Translations under genes and position numbers: made by a program
Assembly: GCA_963978905.1 (NCBI GenBank)
Contig: OZ022260.1
Coordinates: forward strand, 14,497,725 to 14,561,724
DNA length: 64,000 bases
From: Trichostrongylus colubriformis
Lineage: Eukaryota > Nematoda > Chromadorea > Rhabditida > Trichostrongylidae
Direction of reading: 5' to 3'
Part shown: piece by piece, positions 1 to 11,976 of the stretch
Layout of the letters: each line of letters opens with the position of its first letter
Numbering within the stretch: the stretch's first letter is position 1
Notes under the pieces: model-generated
The model's input: the letters and a program-made list of their open reading frames with translations, nothing else
What the model was told of the DNA's origin: nothing
The model's database searches: none

Positions 1-384
1 ATAATCGTTGAAAAAACCCGGATCCAAAAGCGCGACGCTGCGGTATATATTCGCATCCCATTCGCATCAACACACTAAAGTTTCCAAGTTGTTCGCTGTA
101 GGAGACGGGCCGCGGGCCAACGTCAGTTGTAGCACCTGACTCCCAGCGCAGTGGAGTGGCCATTCCTAACTACATTAGCATTCATGTAAGTACATCTAGA
201 AACAATATAAGAAAGAACAAAGTAAAAAGTTAAAAGAAAAGCAAATTTATAATAAAAACATCGCTTCTTGGCACCATGCCAAGGCGTCAAATTGACGAGT
301 TTGTGTGATGGCGGCCACTTGAACTCGTCCGAACTATTTCTGTTCTACCGTAGGCCAAAATTACCCCCCTACGGTGTCTTTAAG
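1..384. mobile_element. TTAA-flanked MITE, family E (cut by window start)
   Basis: This stretch is clearly the same sequence as 30767-31230 (same orientation) and 18621-19318 (inverted, with a nested insertion). Its right end reads CACCG(T)AGGGGGG-like when inverted and finishes in TTTAAG, matching the TTAAAGACACCGGAAGGGG terminus of the other copies. The left end lies outside the window. No transposase reading frame is present, so it is a non-autonomous element. Its TTAA boundary is shared with the next repeat. Confidence 0.7.
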
Positions 385-930
385 CGGACCTTGATACCGT
401 GGGTGCTCTGAATCCCGACTGCGTCCACTGAACGCTCAGTATTTCAATGAAGGTGAAAGTAGAGAGTCTCAGCTTGCTCCTGTTTCTGAAGGATCATATC
501 GGGAATATTTTGCTCCAATACTTTTACCTCTTTCGTTTCCCTATGTTTTGTATACTTGGCAGATGTGAGCCTTGAGCAGAATTATTATTTGTGGCACCCC
601 CTCTATATTGGTAGATAAATGACCGAAGAGCCATGAGTCATTGGGGAATGAAGTAGATGACGGGTAATTTGTAGAAGAAAGTGTAGTATAGAGTACGGAA
701 AGTCCTACAAGTTGGAAGGCAGCGGTAGAGTAACTATGATACCATTAAAAAGGAACGTTGAAATAGTGGGCAGTTGAGATAGTTGCGAAAGGGGTGTGTA
801 CAAAGTGGTACGAATGGAAATTTTCGCACATATGGTGCGAACCCTTCGCACCTACGGTGCGAGGAAACAAATACGAGGTGCGAGAATCAAGAGGTCATCT
901 GATGCCCAAAACTTGCATTAACAGCAAGAA
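380..930. repeat. Interspersed repeat H (inverted copy at 9160-10196)
   Basis: The block starting TTAAGCGGACCTTGATACCG reappears inverted at about 9785-10196, with a further piece at 9160-9207. The two parts there are split by the mariner-derived foldback at 9208-9784. This copy is uninterrupted at that point (around 765-795) and so serves as the empty site. Its right part (about 785-930) is shared with 2142-2330. No coding potential is recognised. Confidence 0.6.
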
Positions 931-1657
931 AGGTCCAATAATTAAGGAATAAATTGACTAGAAAAGGGAAGTATCAAAATAGAAGAAGGGGCCGAATGAT
1001 TTCAATTATAAATTTTAATACTGATAATAATGTTAATTTAATAATAATTCGTTATTTGATATTAGTGTATGTTTAGTAGAGCTTCGACATTGCTCATGCC
1101 CACTATTTTTCAATTTTTATGATCTACCAGGAGTCAAGTCGTGATTTCATCTGGTAGTACCGCTCACCTCATGCTACAAATGTTTCGGCGCACGCTTAGC
1201 CCACTGTGAGCTTGGATTAGCTCAAGTCCATGCTCCATGCATCCAAAACTTTTCCCAAAAGCCTCAATGCCGAGCTTTATATAGGACGGACCATTAACCG
1301 AAAAAACTAACAAGCAATCGAGACGGCCTCTAGAAAAGTAACACGAAAGTGAGAGGGCATGGCTCGGCTCAAAAATTTCTGATTTCCAGTCGATCTTTTA
1401 AACTGAGGTCGCTGTTAACTTTAGAGATAGTGGCCCTAATTTTATCATTTCCATTAATCTCATTCTGCTTCAGCACAGTGTTTATCACAAATACATATAT
1501 CGTTTCTGAGATAGGATTCTGTTTGTTGCCTCACACTGACTTCGGTGTGGCATCGCACTGTCTCTAATGATTCGATAACTTCCATGGCGGGCTCCAACCA
1601 GCATTGCCCGATCAACGAATTTCTGGTCTTCGTGTTTTTAATACTACTATAATACTA

Positions 1658-1688
<31 letters not shown>

Positions 1689-2141
1689 GTGATTGCTTTT
1701 TAGGCTTAGTGCACTCAGGTCTAGAACAATCAGAACAAAAGGTCTGTTTTACTCAAAAGATCAGAGTTGGAAACTTTGTTTATCAGAAAAATTTGATTCC
1801 GAGGCAGGGTTGTTATAGAACGTTTGATACATTGCCAGATCATTCTATGAACCGAGTCCCTGAATGTAACTAGACATTCCGTAACTTGCTTCAAATTCTT
1901 GCACGTGCGCATATACACAAATTGAGTCGAGTTGGCTTGCTTAAGGCCTTGATAAGTTGTTTTATCAATTTTGTTAATATCTCTGATGTAAGTACATTTG
2001 CATGTTTTACTTCGTGCATTTGTGGGTAGTAAATATATTAACGAATATTCACATATCATATGTGAACATGATATGGGCATGTAATAAATATATGTTTTTT
2101 TTCACTCGTTACTTCCCTTTTCTAGTCAGTTTATTCCTCAA
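931..2141. other. Non-coding stretch with C-tract and CA microsatellite
   Basis: No supported gene. The only distinctive feature is a poly-C run followed by a short CA repeat at about 1662-1688. Small open frames here have no recognisable similarity. Confidence 0.5.
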
Positions 2142-2330
2142 TTACTTGACCTTACTTGCTGCTATTGCAAGTTTTGGGCAACAGGTGACCCCTTGATTCT
2201 CGCACCATGTAATCGTTTCCTCGCACCATAGGTGCGAAGGGTTCGCACCATATGTGCGAAAATTTCCATTCGTACCACTTTGTACCCACCCTTGCGAAAG
2301 CACAAAAAGACGGAGACGTACATAAGGCAT
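2142..2330. repeat. Repeat carrying two adjacent palindromes (CGCACC...GGTGCG)
   Basis: An inverted copy of the right part of the 785-930 repeat. Around 2220-2265 there are two back-to-back short palindromes, CGCACCATAGGTGCG and CGCACCATATGTGCG, which could fold into two hairpins. It lies just downstream of the last recognised exon of the minus-strand receptor L-domain gene. Confidence 0.55.
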
Positions 2331-2418
2331 GTGAGCAAAATCACTTTTTTTGGCACCCCCCGTAGATCTTTGCCGCTGACTTTTTTCTGAGCTTTCCTAA
2401 GCATTTCTAAGCTAAATA

Positions 2419-5400
2419 TTAAGCGATCAAAGGATTTGGAAAACAAATAGTACTGTTATTGTGAAGCAGAAGAAGCTCTATAAAATGCATGTATGGATTT
2501 CGTCGAAATATGAAGAGATCGTCGTGAAACAAAGGGGTTTGAAAACGGCATGAACTTATTGTACAACCTAGAAGTTCAGCGAGCCCAGTTATAATGGGTA
2601 TAGCTCTACCATGATTTATGATACATGGCAATGCTAAAATTTCAGCGAACCAGGTACTCGCCAACGAATAAGTTACTCACTCTTCAGTCCAATTATGGTA
2701 AGGTTCTCCAATTCCGAAAAGTCGGTCTCGGTTCCTATAATCACCAATTGCCCTTCAATCCTTCTCAGTGTGGGCAAATACTTTAAAATGTCTGCGTATT
2801 TCCACGTGCCGTAGACGACGCTGCACATTTCGTCACCTTTCTCATTCTTTCGGCAATCTGGAGAAACCACTGGATTTAAATAAAGAAAAAGTAACAAGGA
2901 AAAATTCGAAGCTTCGTTGAGGTTTCCGGACCTACTCTTGACCCACAGCGTAGGTACAAAAACCTCAGCATAGAAGTTATACCGAGTGTGTTGTATCTAC
3001 TGATAGAAGGGACCTGCGTGACAGCTGTCCCGCTGCTTCCACTGTGATTGGGCCCGCACGAAGGAGCGTGCCTGCCACAAAATCGGCAACCTAACCTATT
3101 CTGAGGATCCTGTCATACAATCATGTACAGTCCATGCCTGACGGGTGGGGGTCGACTGGTCGAATTTTCGCTTCGCGGCGCCATCAGTACGAGTTGTTTG
3201 GAATTCTGCTCAAGACGTAATGAGCTATATAGTACCGTAAGGGACCTTTAGAGATAAGCGGACTCCCGGAGCTCTCAACCTGCAGTCTCCAAAGGTCCCT
3301 TACGGACCAGCCCATTGCGTTTTGAGCGGGACTCCGACTCGTACTGACGGAGCCGCGAGTGCGACGCCGCGAAGCAAAAATTCGACCAATCAGCCCTCAC
3401 CCGTGCCTGTCAGGGAGTGGCCTGCGGAGTTGGGGGAGAGTGTATCAAACTCTCTCACTCTGCCAAGCACGCTCACTCCTGCCACTCACCGATGTCCGCA
3501 AGCCAAGCCCTATCAGGCGCTTCGTATTGGAGTATAGAAGGGGTGGATAGTAGGATGCAACTTGTGGAGAACTCAAATATGGAAGAAAGATGGTAAAATC
3601 CTGGCTCTTCACAGGGTTTTGGCCATCTTCTACTATTTTCCGGCGCGAGTTTGCGAGAATAAGGTAAGTGCTCCAGCTCCTATTTGGTTGCGCAGTGATG
3701 GCGCACATCAGAGAATGAGATGTCTGAATGCTGATGTAACAACTTGATAGAAGCGTTTATCAGAAAGTTGAAAGCTCATATTGTGGTAAAACATAGTTAT
3801 AGTAGTCAAAAAATTTTGCCGTTCAAAAACGCAAACATTGGCATGTCATAAGGTATTACTTAGGACAATAGCTTGGAACAATAAAAATTGTGATCCTAAG
3901 GCAGAAGCAACCTAAGGCCATAGTGTTGCCTTCACATTATGAATCGCCTTAGCAAACAGAGAAGCGAAGAATACAAGTAAAAATATGCGCTGGCGCCAAC
4001 GGAACAGATGGCGCTTCAAAATGTGTGCGGGGTGATAAGCACTGGATCCCAAGATCAGCCACTGAGGGGTGCTTTGTCGGTAAGACCGCCACGAGGTTCA
4101 TTCTCGGGCAAGGAATCGAGGTACGGAATAGTAGAAATGGAAAATGAAAGAATGAAAATTAGGCGAAGGCGCTTAGCGAGCGTACCAAGCACCCCTTCAC
4201 CCTTTCAACTGCATTCCATCTTGATTTTCCGAGCTGATTTCAAAAAATCAGCAAAAACTAATACATCTAAATAGGGGGACTCACCATCGAGAGGGCTCTG
4301 TAAGGGGAACCTCTCGCCGTTCGGAGTAATCCGTTCCGATGTAAGGTGGTGATGGCCACCAACGAGAATTTGCTGTAAATGGTAATTTTCACGCTCGTAT
4401 ATATTCTATCTTTCCGCAGCTCTTCATACATTCCAGTCTAACGATGAGAAAAGCAGTAAGTGTGTACCTCTTAATAATCGAATAATTGTTGTAGCTCTAT
4501 ATCCCGTTATCCTTTACCACTCATTACTACTCCCTAGAAATGGAATAGGTGCTACCTCAATGAGGGAGCTTATGAGTGGTGAAAGAAGCCCTTCCCCACT
4601 CATAAGGCTTAGGCTAAAATGTATGCTCGAGCGCACAGAGTGTCCTTCGAAGATGCTTTCTAGATGCTTAGGCCTGCGACATTTTATACGATACCTCCTC
4701 CCCTCCCCCCTCCTCCCTTCCATTGCGTAAGCACTATGGAATCGATGCGCAGAAGTGTTATCCATACAAATACTTCCCCTTTTCATTATTGGCTGAACCT
4801 TCTTTTGCCAGTTTTTCCTTTTTTCAATTATGCTTTCTTCTCCACGTACTTTTGCTGTTAACAACCTTAACATCTTTCATTCAAGACCTTTTGAATTTTT
4901 AACTTTTGCTCTTTGTCTACCTCTTCCTTTCCTGCAAATACTTTCTGCTTAACAGCAATGTGTCTCCAAAAGTTTTTGCGAGAAATTCTGTGGGTTTAGG
5001 TCCATAAGTTCCGGACGAATTTACATTTGCTCCTGTAAGAATCTATAGAAGAAACACAACCTTCCGCTACTTACCTGATCATGTGTCACCCATCTTTACC
5101 ATTCCGATATCAACTCATTTACTCGCTTCCTCTCTTAACCAGTATGCCAATTTTGCAAGGAGCTCTTCGAACCCAATTCTTGAAATGCAGCGCTTAGGAC
5201 CCTCCAATGGCCAAGTTGTGGGCAGGACAGCCACGCAGTGCAGGAGTTACGATCTCTCACTCGATGATGCAGCGCTGATACCATTCAGTCGAAAATGGTT
5301 TTTTCTTTTGATGTCTATGGACACACTGAGAACCCCATAACATTCATCATCGATGTCCTTGGAGGAGCTTATGAGGAGCATTTATGTAGTCCAGCCGTAA

Positions 5401-8400
5401 GTAACAGAGCGGCTCTCGTGTCGTGAGATAAGAACACAAACCCATGCTTACGAGATAAGAAAGGCTTGGAAAACAGGAGTTCGTTTACAAGTGCTAAGCA
5501 TGCAACAGCTCAAAGACAGCATTAGGGGTAATGCGGTTATTGAGAAATCCCTAGAAGAAGTCACTTACCTGGAAACCACGGGTGTGTGCACATATAAAAG
5601 AAAATCGCGTAGCCGCGCGCGAGCGGTTCGGCGGGTGCGAGTACCAGTACAGGGCATGGCAGCCTTCAAGCGAGGCAGTGCGGCATGGGTGGAAGTGCAG
5701 AGGTGACGCAGCCACGCTCTGCCGGGCTCCCAAGGGCGATGGATTTGGCAATTCTTGATGATAACGCCATGAGTGCGACGCGAAGCGGTTTCCAGTCATA
5801 AGTGCACACACCCAGAAACCATAGGTCTAAAAGGCTATCTGTGGCGAAATCGCGGTGAAAAGAGCGCCTCCGAGCCCCGGAAACGGCGCAACGGATAACA
5901 GCTGACGCCTCTGGATGACAGACCCCGCCTCCTAGGGTCGACTTCGCCGAAAAATGACTGAGTTGTAGAGCAATGAGCACGATGGCAGAATGATACCCAT
6001 CGTATCCTATACAAGACGCATTGATCGAAATGACGTGGTGCTTCACGTACCAGCTTCCGCGGTGAACACGTCCACCGGTCAGTATCAAAGACTAGAAGGA
6101 ATGAAACGATCGAATTACTCCTAATACCGCCGTTAAAGAATCGTGCAAGGAAAAGGAGTTATCCATATAGTTATATTGTACTAGCCTAGTGTGGGACGCA
6201 AAGTTTCACGCGAAAATGTGTGAACCCAACTAAGATACAGCACCACAAAGTCTCGGCCGGGTAGGCGGGACCCCCTAGCAAGTGCCCACTCCGTCGTCCA
6301 CCGCGGTCGGAGATGCACTGTAGGAACAGAAGGATACGTAAATAGTCCCACTCCCCGTTTCCAAGAGTGGCGGACGACGGGGACGGGGCTTTTACTCAGA
6401 GGCAAAACCCCCCGGGCCAAAACCTTTGGGAGCGTATCTTAGCCAATTTCTCACTTTTTCGCGTGAAACCCTGCATGTAGGCAGATACAACATAAATATA
6501 AGGGCAACAAAAAAACTAATTTTCCCGTGGACGATTTCTTCAACATTGGACTTCACCTCACAATGTTCCTCTGCACTTTCGATCGCACCTATACGGGGTT
6601 ATCCAACGTAGCGCGACCACTCGTGTGCACAGCTCAAAGAAACAGGAGTCAAATTCCGCTTCTTCTATGGTGGTGCCCAGGCCTTGTTTCGAAGAAAATC
6701 CGGTAAAAACCACCGCTTCTATGGTGGTGCCCAGGCCTTGTTTCGAAGAAAATCCGGTAAAAATCAAAGTCCTTCGGTTGGGCATTTCTTCCTAATCCAT
6801 TGCATAGCATACACTCGAGCTAACAAATGGTCACCAAATCAGCTCTCTAGATCATTCTCATGAGAAGAAATGACCAGCTAATGACCATGGTGATCTCAAA
6901 ATCGACACTCGATTTTTTACCGGAAGTTCCTCAGGAATGGAACTGAAGAGTCTTCGATGCATTGACGATGTGTTGTAGATAGTTATGGTGCACATGTTCA
7001 ATAGCTGGCGGTGAAAAATATAGGAAATGAAGAGTGGCCAAGGTGGTCCGGAACTTATTGACCGAACTGATATACGGAACACTTACTTTGTGCATCTAGC
7101 CTGCTTAGTACACCACAAGTCATTCTGGGTAGCAGACGGCGCATAGGTGTCAAGGAACGTATGCAGATGTGAAGAGAGGAAAGAAGGTGAACATTCTAAA
7201 CCGTACTGCCAAGGGAACAGTACGGTTTTGATCGGGTCACTCAAAAGAAATTGGGCCAATGACAGTGATTGAAAGACTCCCAATCAGTGCTCATCAGCTT
7301 AGTCGATATCACACTGTGCGCAGAGGGCCACGAAAGGGTCATGGGCCACACCGTCAAGGGAGCAACGTTGCAATACTCCATACTCTTCAGCTAATAGATC
7401 GTACCTGTGGATGGGTCCAATCACATAAGTGGCAATTTCACAACGTTGTAGATGTGCTTCGCCCCACATCGCTGAGCAGCTCTTGTTCAAATTATCTTAT
7501 GCGTATCCCGCTCTTAGCAATGCACAGCGACGCGCGAGGTACATCGCACGGTCAGAAGTGGTTTCAAATGAATTCATAAAAATACGCTACTCCAGGCTTG
7601 AAAGGTGTAAGAACTGAAATGCTGAAAATCTTTCCAAAAAACACTTTTTTTTTGCAATTCTGCAGCCCCTTTAAATCCTTTCGAATAACTTCAGGAGTCT
7701 CACATTGTTGTTCAACACCACCATCACCAAGACTCTGGAACAGCACAATATTTTTTGTAGATGATCACTCACTACCCATGTGATACACAGGGTGGGGCAA
7801 AATTACGGAAACTAGGCGCGGCCGCGGTAACTTTGACCCCAGAGGCGCTTTTCGCATTTGAAAAGCTCTTGCTTGTTTATTCGATTCAGCGCAACATTCT
7901 CTACTAACCAGCACAAAAAATTTCATATGTGATCTGAAATGACAAGGCCATCCCCTCACCGGACTTCTGTCATCGACATGCACCTTCAAGGATTCCAAGC
8001 GATTGACATCTCCCCCGACTAAAGGTACCAAGAAGTCTTGTGTCGAAAACAATCGCAATGTTTACAGAATTGGGAAACCTTTCCGACCAACCAGGACGTG
8101 GGAGACCTACTTCTATCACGACCAAGGCGAAAATCAAGAAGATGCGCGATCATCTGCGTGGTCTTCGTTCACCGCTGGTTTTCGTTCCACAGGGAGTTAA
8201 GGTCAACGGGAACAACTATTTGAACATTTTGAAGAACGAATTCCTACTGTAGGCCCAGAGGCACTTTGGATAGAAGAAATGGTGCTATCAACAAGAACTG
8301 CCCCTGCTCACGAGGCCAAGATTGTCCAGGAGCGGTGCAAGGGAAATTTCCCAGATTCCATCGCTTTTGATGATCGGCATCCCAGTTCACCGGACCTCAT

Positions 8401-11400
8401 CCCACTCGATTACTCTGTATGGAGCGTCCTCGAGTCTAAAGCATCCTCAAACCCCATCGCGATCCCAACTCGCTGGAGGCAGCACTGGAGAAAGCATGGG
8501 ATGAGTTGGACGAATACTACCTCCACGCCGCGGTCAACGCGTTTCCGGAGCGTCTTCGAACCTGTGTCGAAGTGAATGGGCTTGTTCTGAAAAAAAGAAG
8601 TGATTTTGTTCAGTTTCTTCAGGGGAATTAATCGATAATGATTACTTTTTTGTTCAAGTTGAGATAAAGTTTTTGGGTGGCATCAATTTAGTTGCCGTAA
8701 TTTTGCCCCACCCTGTATAAACCATTTACCCTTTGTATGTCGGTTTGTAGGTCTGTTTGTATGTCTTTCTGTATGTCTGTCCATCCGCAAGTGAGTGATT
8801 GTGATTAGGAAATGATAGAGGAAAGCAACCGCTTTAATTAGGGAGAACTCGATGGATGTTGGAGCAGGCATGTAATCGTAGTGATAGCACCTCCTACTTA
8901 TATAACCATTAATTCGTACTCTCGCCATCTGCGGTGCGCTGACGTCGCACTAGGTGTCGGCGCCCTGGGATGGCATGCAGTTTGTTAAGTTATAGGGAAG
9001 CACTACCATTTGAATTAAACTGATCACAGAGTGGATAACTGTGTAAGTGAAAGCGATTGCAATTTTTTCCAAAAGTCACGGCCGGAACCAATGCTATAAC
9101 ATGATTCTCATCTTCTTTCCAATATTCCAATCTGTTCACCGCTGTTTCTTCCCACTCTTTTCCTTCTCACACTTTTCCGTCTCTGTCTTTTTGTGCTTTC
9201 GCAACTATCAGGTCTATGCAGAATAAATGACCAAAACGGACTACTTTTTTCAAAACGCCATAACTTCGCTCAGACACAACTTTATTTAACGAAATAGAAA
9301 CCATTCGATTCTACACAACCTTGCCAACGATCTGGTAAAGAAAGTATGTCATCATGATCAAATTCAGGATTGCGAAAATTAAAGAAGTCAACGATGGCAT
9401 ATTCAACATGCATCGTTTCGGCAAACTCCTTCTCACCCAGGTTTGCATCGAGAACCGGGAAAAAGTGGTAATTCGTCAGAGATAGGTCTGAGGAATAAAG
9501 GGGTGAGGGAGAGTCTCGATCAGTTTCTGCCGGGTGACTTGCGAACTGTGGTGTTTTGCGTTCCCGATGCAAACCTGCGGCAGAAAAATTATGCACGGTA
9601 AAAATGCCATTCTTGACTTTATTGATTCTCGCAATCCAGAATTTGATCGTGATGGTATATTTTCCTTACCAGATCGTTGGCAAAATTCTGTAGATTCGAA
9701 TGGTTTTTATTTCGACAAATAAAGTTGTGTCTGAGCGAAGTTATGGCCAATTACGTTTCGGCCATTTATTCTGCATAGACCTAATATTTCAACTGCCTAC
9801 TATTTCAACGTTCCTTGTTAAGGTATCATAGTTACTGTACCGCTGCCTTCCAACTTGGAGGACTTTTCGTACTCTATACTACACTTTTTCTACAAACTAC
9901 CCGTCACCTACTTCATTCCCCAATGACTCATGGCTCTTCGGTCATTTTTTCGTGGCTATCTACCAATATACAGGGGGCGCCAAAAATAATAATTCTGCTC
10001 AAGGCTCACATCTGCCAAGTATACAAAACATAGGGAAACGAAGGAGAGAAATGTATTGGGGCAAAATATTCCCGAAATGTTCCTTCACAAACAGGAGCAA
10101 GCTGAGACTCACTACTTTCACCTTCATCAAAATACGAAGCTTTCAGTGGAAGCAGTCGGGCTTCAGAGCACCTACGGTATCAAGGTCCGCTTAAAACAGT
10201 GGAGCCAGCTTCCGTGGTAGGTCTTTTGTAGGAAGCTTTTTAAGGATTGGCTCTTCGGTTCATGGAAGTCACAGAGCCTCGCTCCTCGGACAACGCTGCA
10301 ATGATCCGAAGTATCATTTTTCATGCTTCAAACCTGCATCCGGAGGGGTTTCAGCGGTAACGACACGTTCTGGTTCTTGGAAATGAAGGGCGCTGGGATC
10401 CCGGAAAAACGGGATGTTCAAGAACACCACCCATTACGAATCCCCTCAGATATACAGAGTGAACGGACCTTAGCAAAGTTGTGAACAAGGGCGACGAAGT
10501 TCCGGATTTTGCTCCAGTTGAGGTGACACACCTTGTTCAGTCGGAACAAGCTCCCGATCCTGTTCGTGCAGAAAGCTATTACGGGGTATAGTGATAAGTG
10601 AGGTATGCTCTTAACTTTAGGGATGAAAATACCTCGTGAAAACTTGTCGAATTTCGACTAAAGTAGGGTTAAAGTGGAAGAGACAAAATTACTTTTTTGG
10701 CACCCCCGTATACGTTTCAATCTTAATGCTCGTTTCAGTTTTTCTCCCTCACCATTTCTTGTCTCACTCCGTATAAATTTAACTTCATGGTCATTGTCCT
10801 CCTTGAAAAACCGAGCCCACAACCGCTCTCGTTCTAGTCCGCCTCTTATTATATGAGCACTCCACCACGCTTTTCAATCCGCTTTTCTTTTTGTTTTTCG
10901 ACCCACGCCTCTGACTACAGGCAAGAGCGTGTTGCACTACTACAGGAACATTCCAACGTATAAAGGCATTGTACTCACATGTTTTTTCGGCAGTTTGAGG
11001 TCACGGTGGAAAGTGATTCTTTCCAATTTACTATTGTTGACAAAGCGAATCGCATAAGGATCTTAACGGAGAATAGATAAAGAGTTCCGCAAATTCCATT
11101 CGAGGTGATGTAACTCACGACATTGCAACTCGTCATAAACAAGAACTTTCAGTGCAGGAAGATTGAATTCTCGGAGACCAGAATTTATGACAGTGATACA
11201 GCCGAGTAACACTGTTAAATTCTGAAAAAATTATCGATATCATTTCGCAACTGAGTTGCCTTATAAATCTAATCGTCCTTCAAATACGTCCACTCACTTT
11301 GAGGCATCAGGGAGAATGGATGAAATAAGGATTGGAAGTCTTTTCTTTATGGAATGACGACTTTGGAGAGACAATCTCTGATAAAATTCCCCTTAAGAAA

Positions 11401-11976
11401 GCGCTCCTTGGAGCCTTTGATGCGGCCAGCTTACTGCGGAGTCAAGTCCAGTGTCAGGAAAAATGTTCGAAAAATAGGATCCCCTCATTGATTTTCCATT
11501 TTTCTTTGAAATGTCCCCGCCCCACCCCTCGAAAAACCCATGAGTGTCGGTGCTCCAGGATCGATCCGGAAGCGAAACGAATTTGATGACATTTGCCTTT
11601 TGAAGCTGCTTATAAGCTGCTGTCGCTTTAAGTCCATCACCGCTAGGGTTCCCTCACCACCCTTCATAACACTTTTGAAATTCAGGGTCCTACCTTTGCT
11701 GCGACGCGAGTATGTACTTCTGTCCAAACAGACACACACTCAAACACACACCAACAGACACATTTAGCCTATTATCAAAGTAGGAGAGGATAGGATATGA
11801 GAAGACTACAGGCAGGACAACCTTAAAAGCTTTTGAACAAACCGGACCCACTTTCGTAGCTTCGTGAAGGGTTTCATTGCTAGTTTCAATCCACAGATGA
11901 CCAATGAGTGCTTCACAGTTGCCCAAAGGGATGAGATCATTAAGAGTTACGCGATCTGCACCTGGTTGTGTGCAAA
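2419..11976 (-). CDS. Receptor L-domain (IRLD-like) protein, partial gene model
   Basis: Five minus-strand exons with good splice sites: 11976-11822, 11221-11119, 11061-10979, then after a roughly 8.1-kb intron 2869-2681 and 2633-2419. Splice phases agree within the groups 11976-10979 and 2869-2419. The long intron does not connect in phase (phase 0 end, phase 1 start), so at least one small exon is missing. Exon 1 encodes a leader-less piece with NCEALIGHLWIE. Exon 2 has LLGCITVINSGLREFNLPAL, exon 3 has PYAIRFVNNSKLERITF, and exon 4 has PTLRRIEGQLVIIG after a C...C pair. This is the repeating pattern of insulin/EGF-receptor L domains as found in the large nematode IRLD family; two successive L domains are inferred. 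Such proteins are normally secreted or membrane-anchored and extracellular. The signal-peptide exon upstream of 11976 was not found. The last exon ends at a TAA (2419-2421) after a short tail, without a visible membrane segment, so the 3' end may be truncated or the locus a decaying copy. Confidence 0.68.
3143..3402. mobile_element. MULE-like MITE, family B (9-bp TSD)
   Basis: Inverted repeat of 260 bp beginning GGGTGGGGGTCGACTGGTCG and ending with its approximate reverse complement. The flanks are ATGCCTGAC (left) and GTGCCTGTC (right), a diverged 9-bp target duplication. The inner arm sequence TTCGCTTCGCGGCG is shared with copies at 5580, 21910, 34078 and 41554. It sits in the long intron of the IRLD-like gene and has no coding capacity. 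Confidence 0.7.
3412..5480. other. Intronic stretch without recognised genes
   Basis: Part of the long intron of the IRLD-like gene. At about 3406-3535 there is a degenerate inverted repeat resembling part of the foldback at 48753-48931. The remainder (3700-5480) shows no convincing exon, RNA gene or repeat copy. Confidence 0.4.
5490..6090. repeat. Interspersed repeat R1, interrupted by a MITE
   Basis: Segments around 5510-5570 and 5820-5900 match 14178-14340. Segment 5934-6075 matches 18115-18260 inverted, and 5515-5560 matches 18340-18385 inverted. The element is therefore about 360 bp plus the MITE at 5580-5813, which is absent from the 14-kb copy. The function and class of R1 are unknown. 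Confidence 0.6.
5580..5813. mobile_element. MULE-like MITE, family B (9-bp TSD)
   Basis: 234-bp element with termini GGGTGTGTGCAC and GTGCACACACCC. It is flanked by GGAAACCAC and AGAAACCAT, a 9-bp duplication diverged at its edges. It interrupts repeat R1; the related sequence at 14178-14300 is an empty site, so the boundaries are supported by comparison. Internal sequence is shared with the other family B copies. Confidence 0.78.
6133..6541. mobile_element. TTAA-flanked foldback MITE, family A
   Basis: Begins TTAAAGAATCGTGCAAGG and ends GTGGACGATTTCTTC, the terminal inverted repeat of family A (best copy 29113-29546). Inner arms contain the shared CACGCGAAAA and CAGCACCACAAAG motifs. No transposase frame is present. 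Confidence 0.65.
6663..6768. repeat. Two-copy 54-bp tandem repeat
   Basis: The unit beginning TTCTATGGTGGTGCCCAGG and running to CCGGTAAAAA occurs twice in direct succession, starting at 6663 and 6717, and the copies are almost identical. The high identity suggests recent duplication. It lies in the long intron of the IRLD-like gene. Confidence 0.85.
7786..8715 (+). mobile_element. Tc1-like transposon with degenerate transposase
   Basis: Terminal inverted repeats CAGGGTGGGGCAAAATTACG (7788-7807) and its complement at 8694-8713 are near-perfect, and the element is flanked by TA. Plus-strand reading frames hold transposase pieces. At 8040-8252 a DNA-binding-type linker has GRGRPTSITTKAKI. At 8279-8575 there is APAHEAKIVQE followed by SSPDLIPLDYSVWSVLE, the typical region around the second catalytic aspartate. 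Several frameshifts break the gene, so this copy cannot encode a full enzyme. Confidence 0.85.
9160..10196. repeat. Repeat H, inverted copy, split by a mariner-derived foldback
   Basis: Segments 9160-9207 and 9785-10196 together match 380-800 in inverted orientation. The right end reads CGGTATCAAGGTCCGCTTAA. The element at 9208-9784 interrupts it at a TA dinucleotide. Confidence 0.65.
9208..9784. mobile_element. Mariner-derived foldback MITE (TA target duplication)
   Basis: 577-bp inverted repeat with TA at both flanks (9206-9207, 9785-9786). Both arms contain the same mariner transposase C-terminal segment in opposite orientation. Minus-strand residues include SDLSLTNYHFFPVLDANL, and the plus-strand arm has FSLPDRWQNSVDSNGFYF. 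It therefore consists of two head-to-head copies of a mariner 3' end, without the N-terminal DNA-binding region or complete catalytic triad. Confidence 0.8.
10197..10978. other. Intronic sequence, no recognised element
   Basis: Between repeat H and exon 3 of the IRLD-like gene. A missing small exon of that gene might lie here or further down the long intron; none could be fixed from phase and splice signals. A fragment reading TTTGGCACCCCCG recurs near 2350 and belongs to an undefined repeat. Confidence 0.35.

Noticed and set aside
6858..7283. Possible extra exons of the IRLD-like gene (splice-like sites near 7000 and 7087)
   Set aside because: An acceptor and donor can be drawn, but the phases do not connect to the flanking exons, and the peptides do not follow the L-domain pattern.
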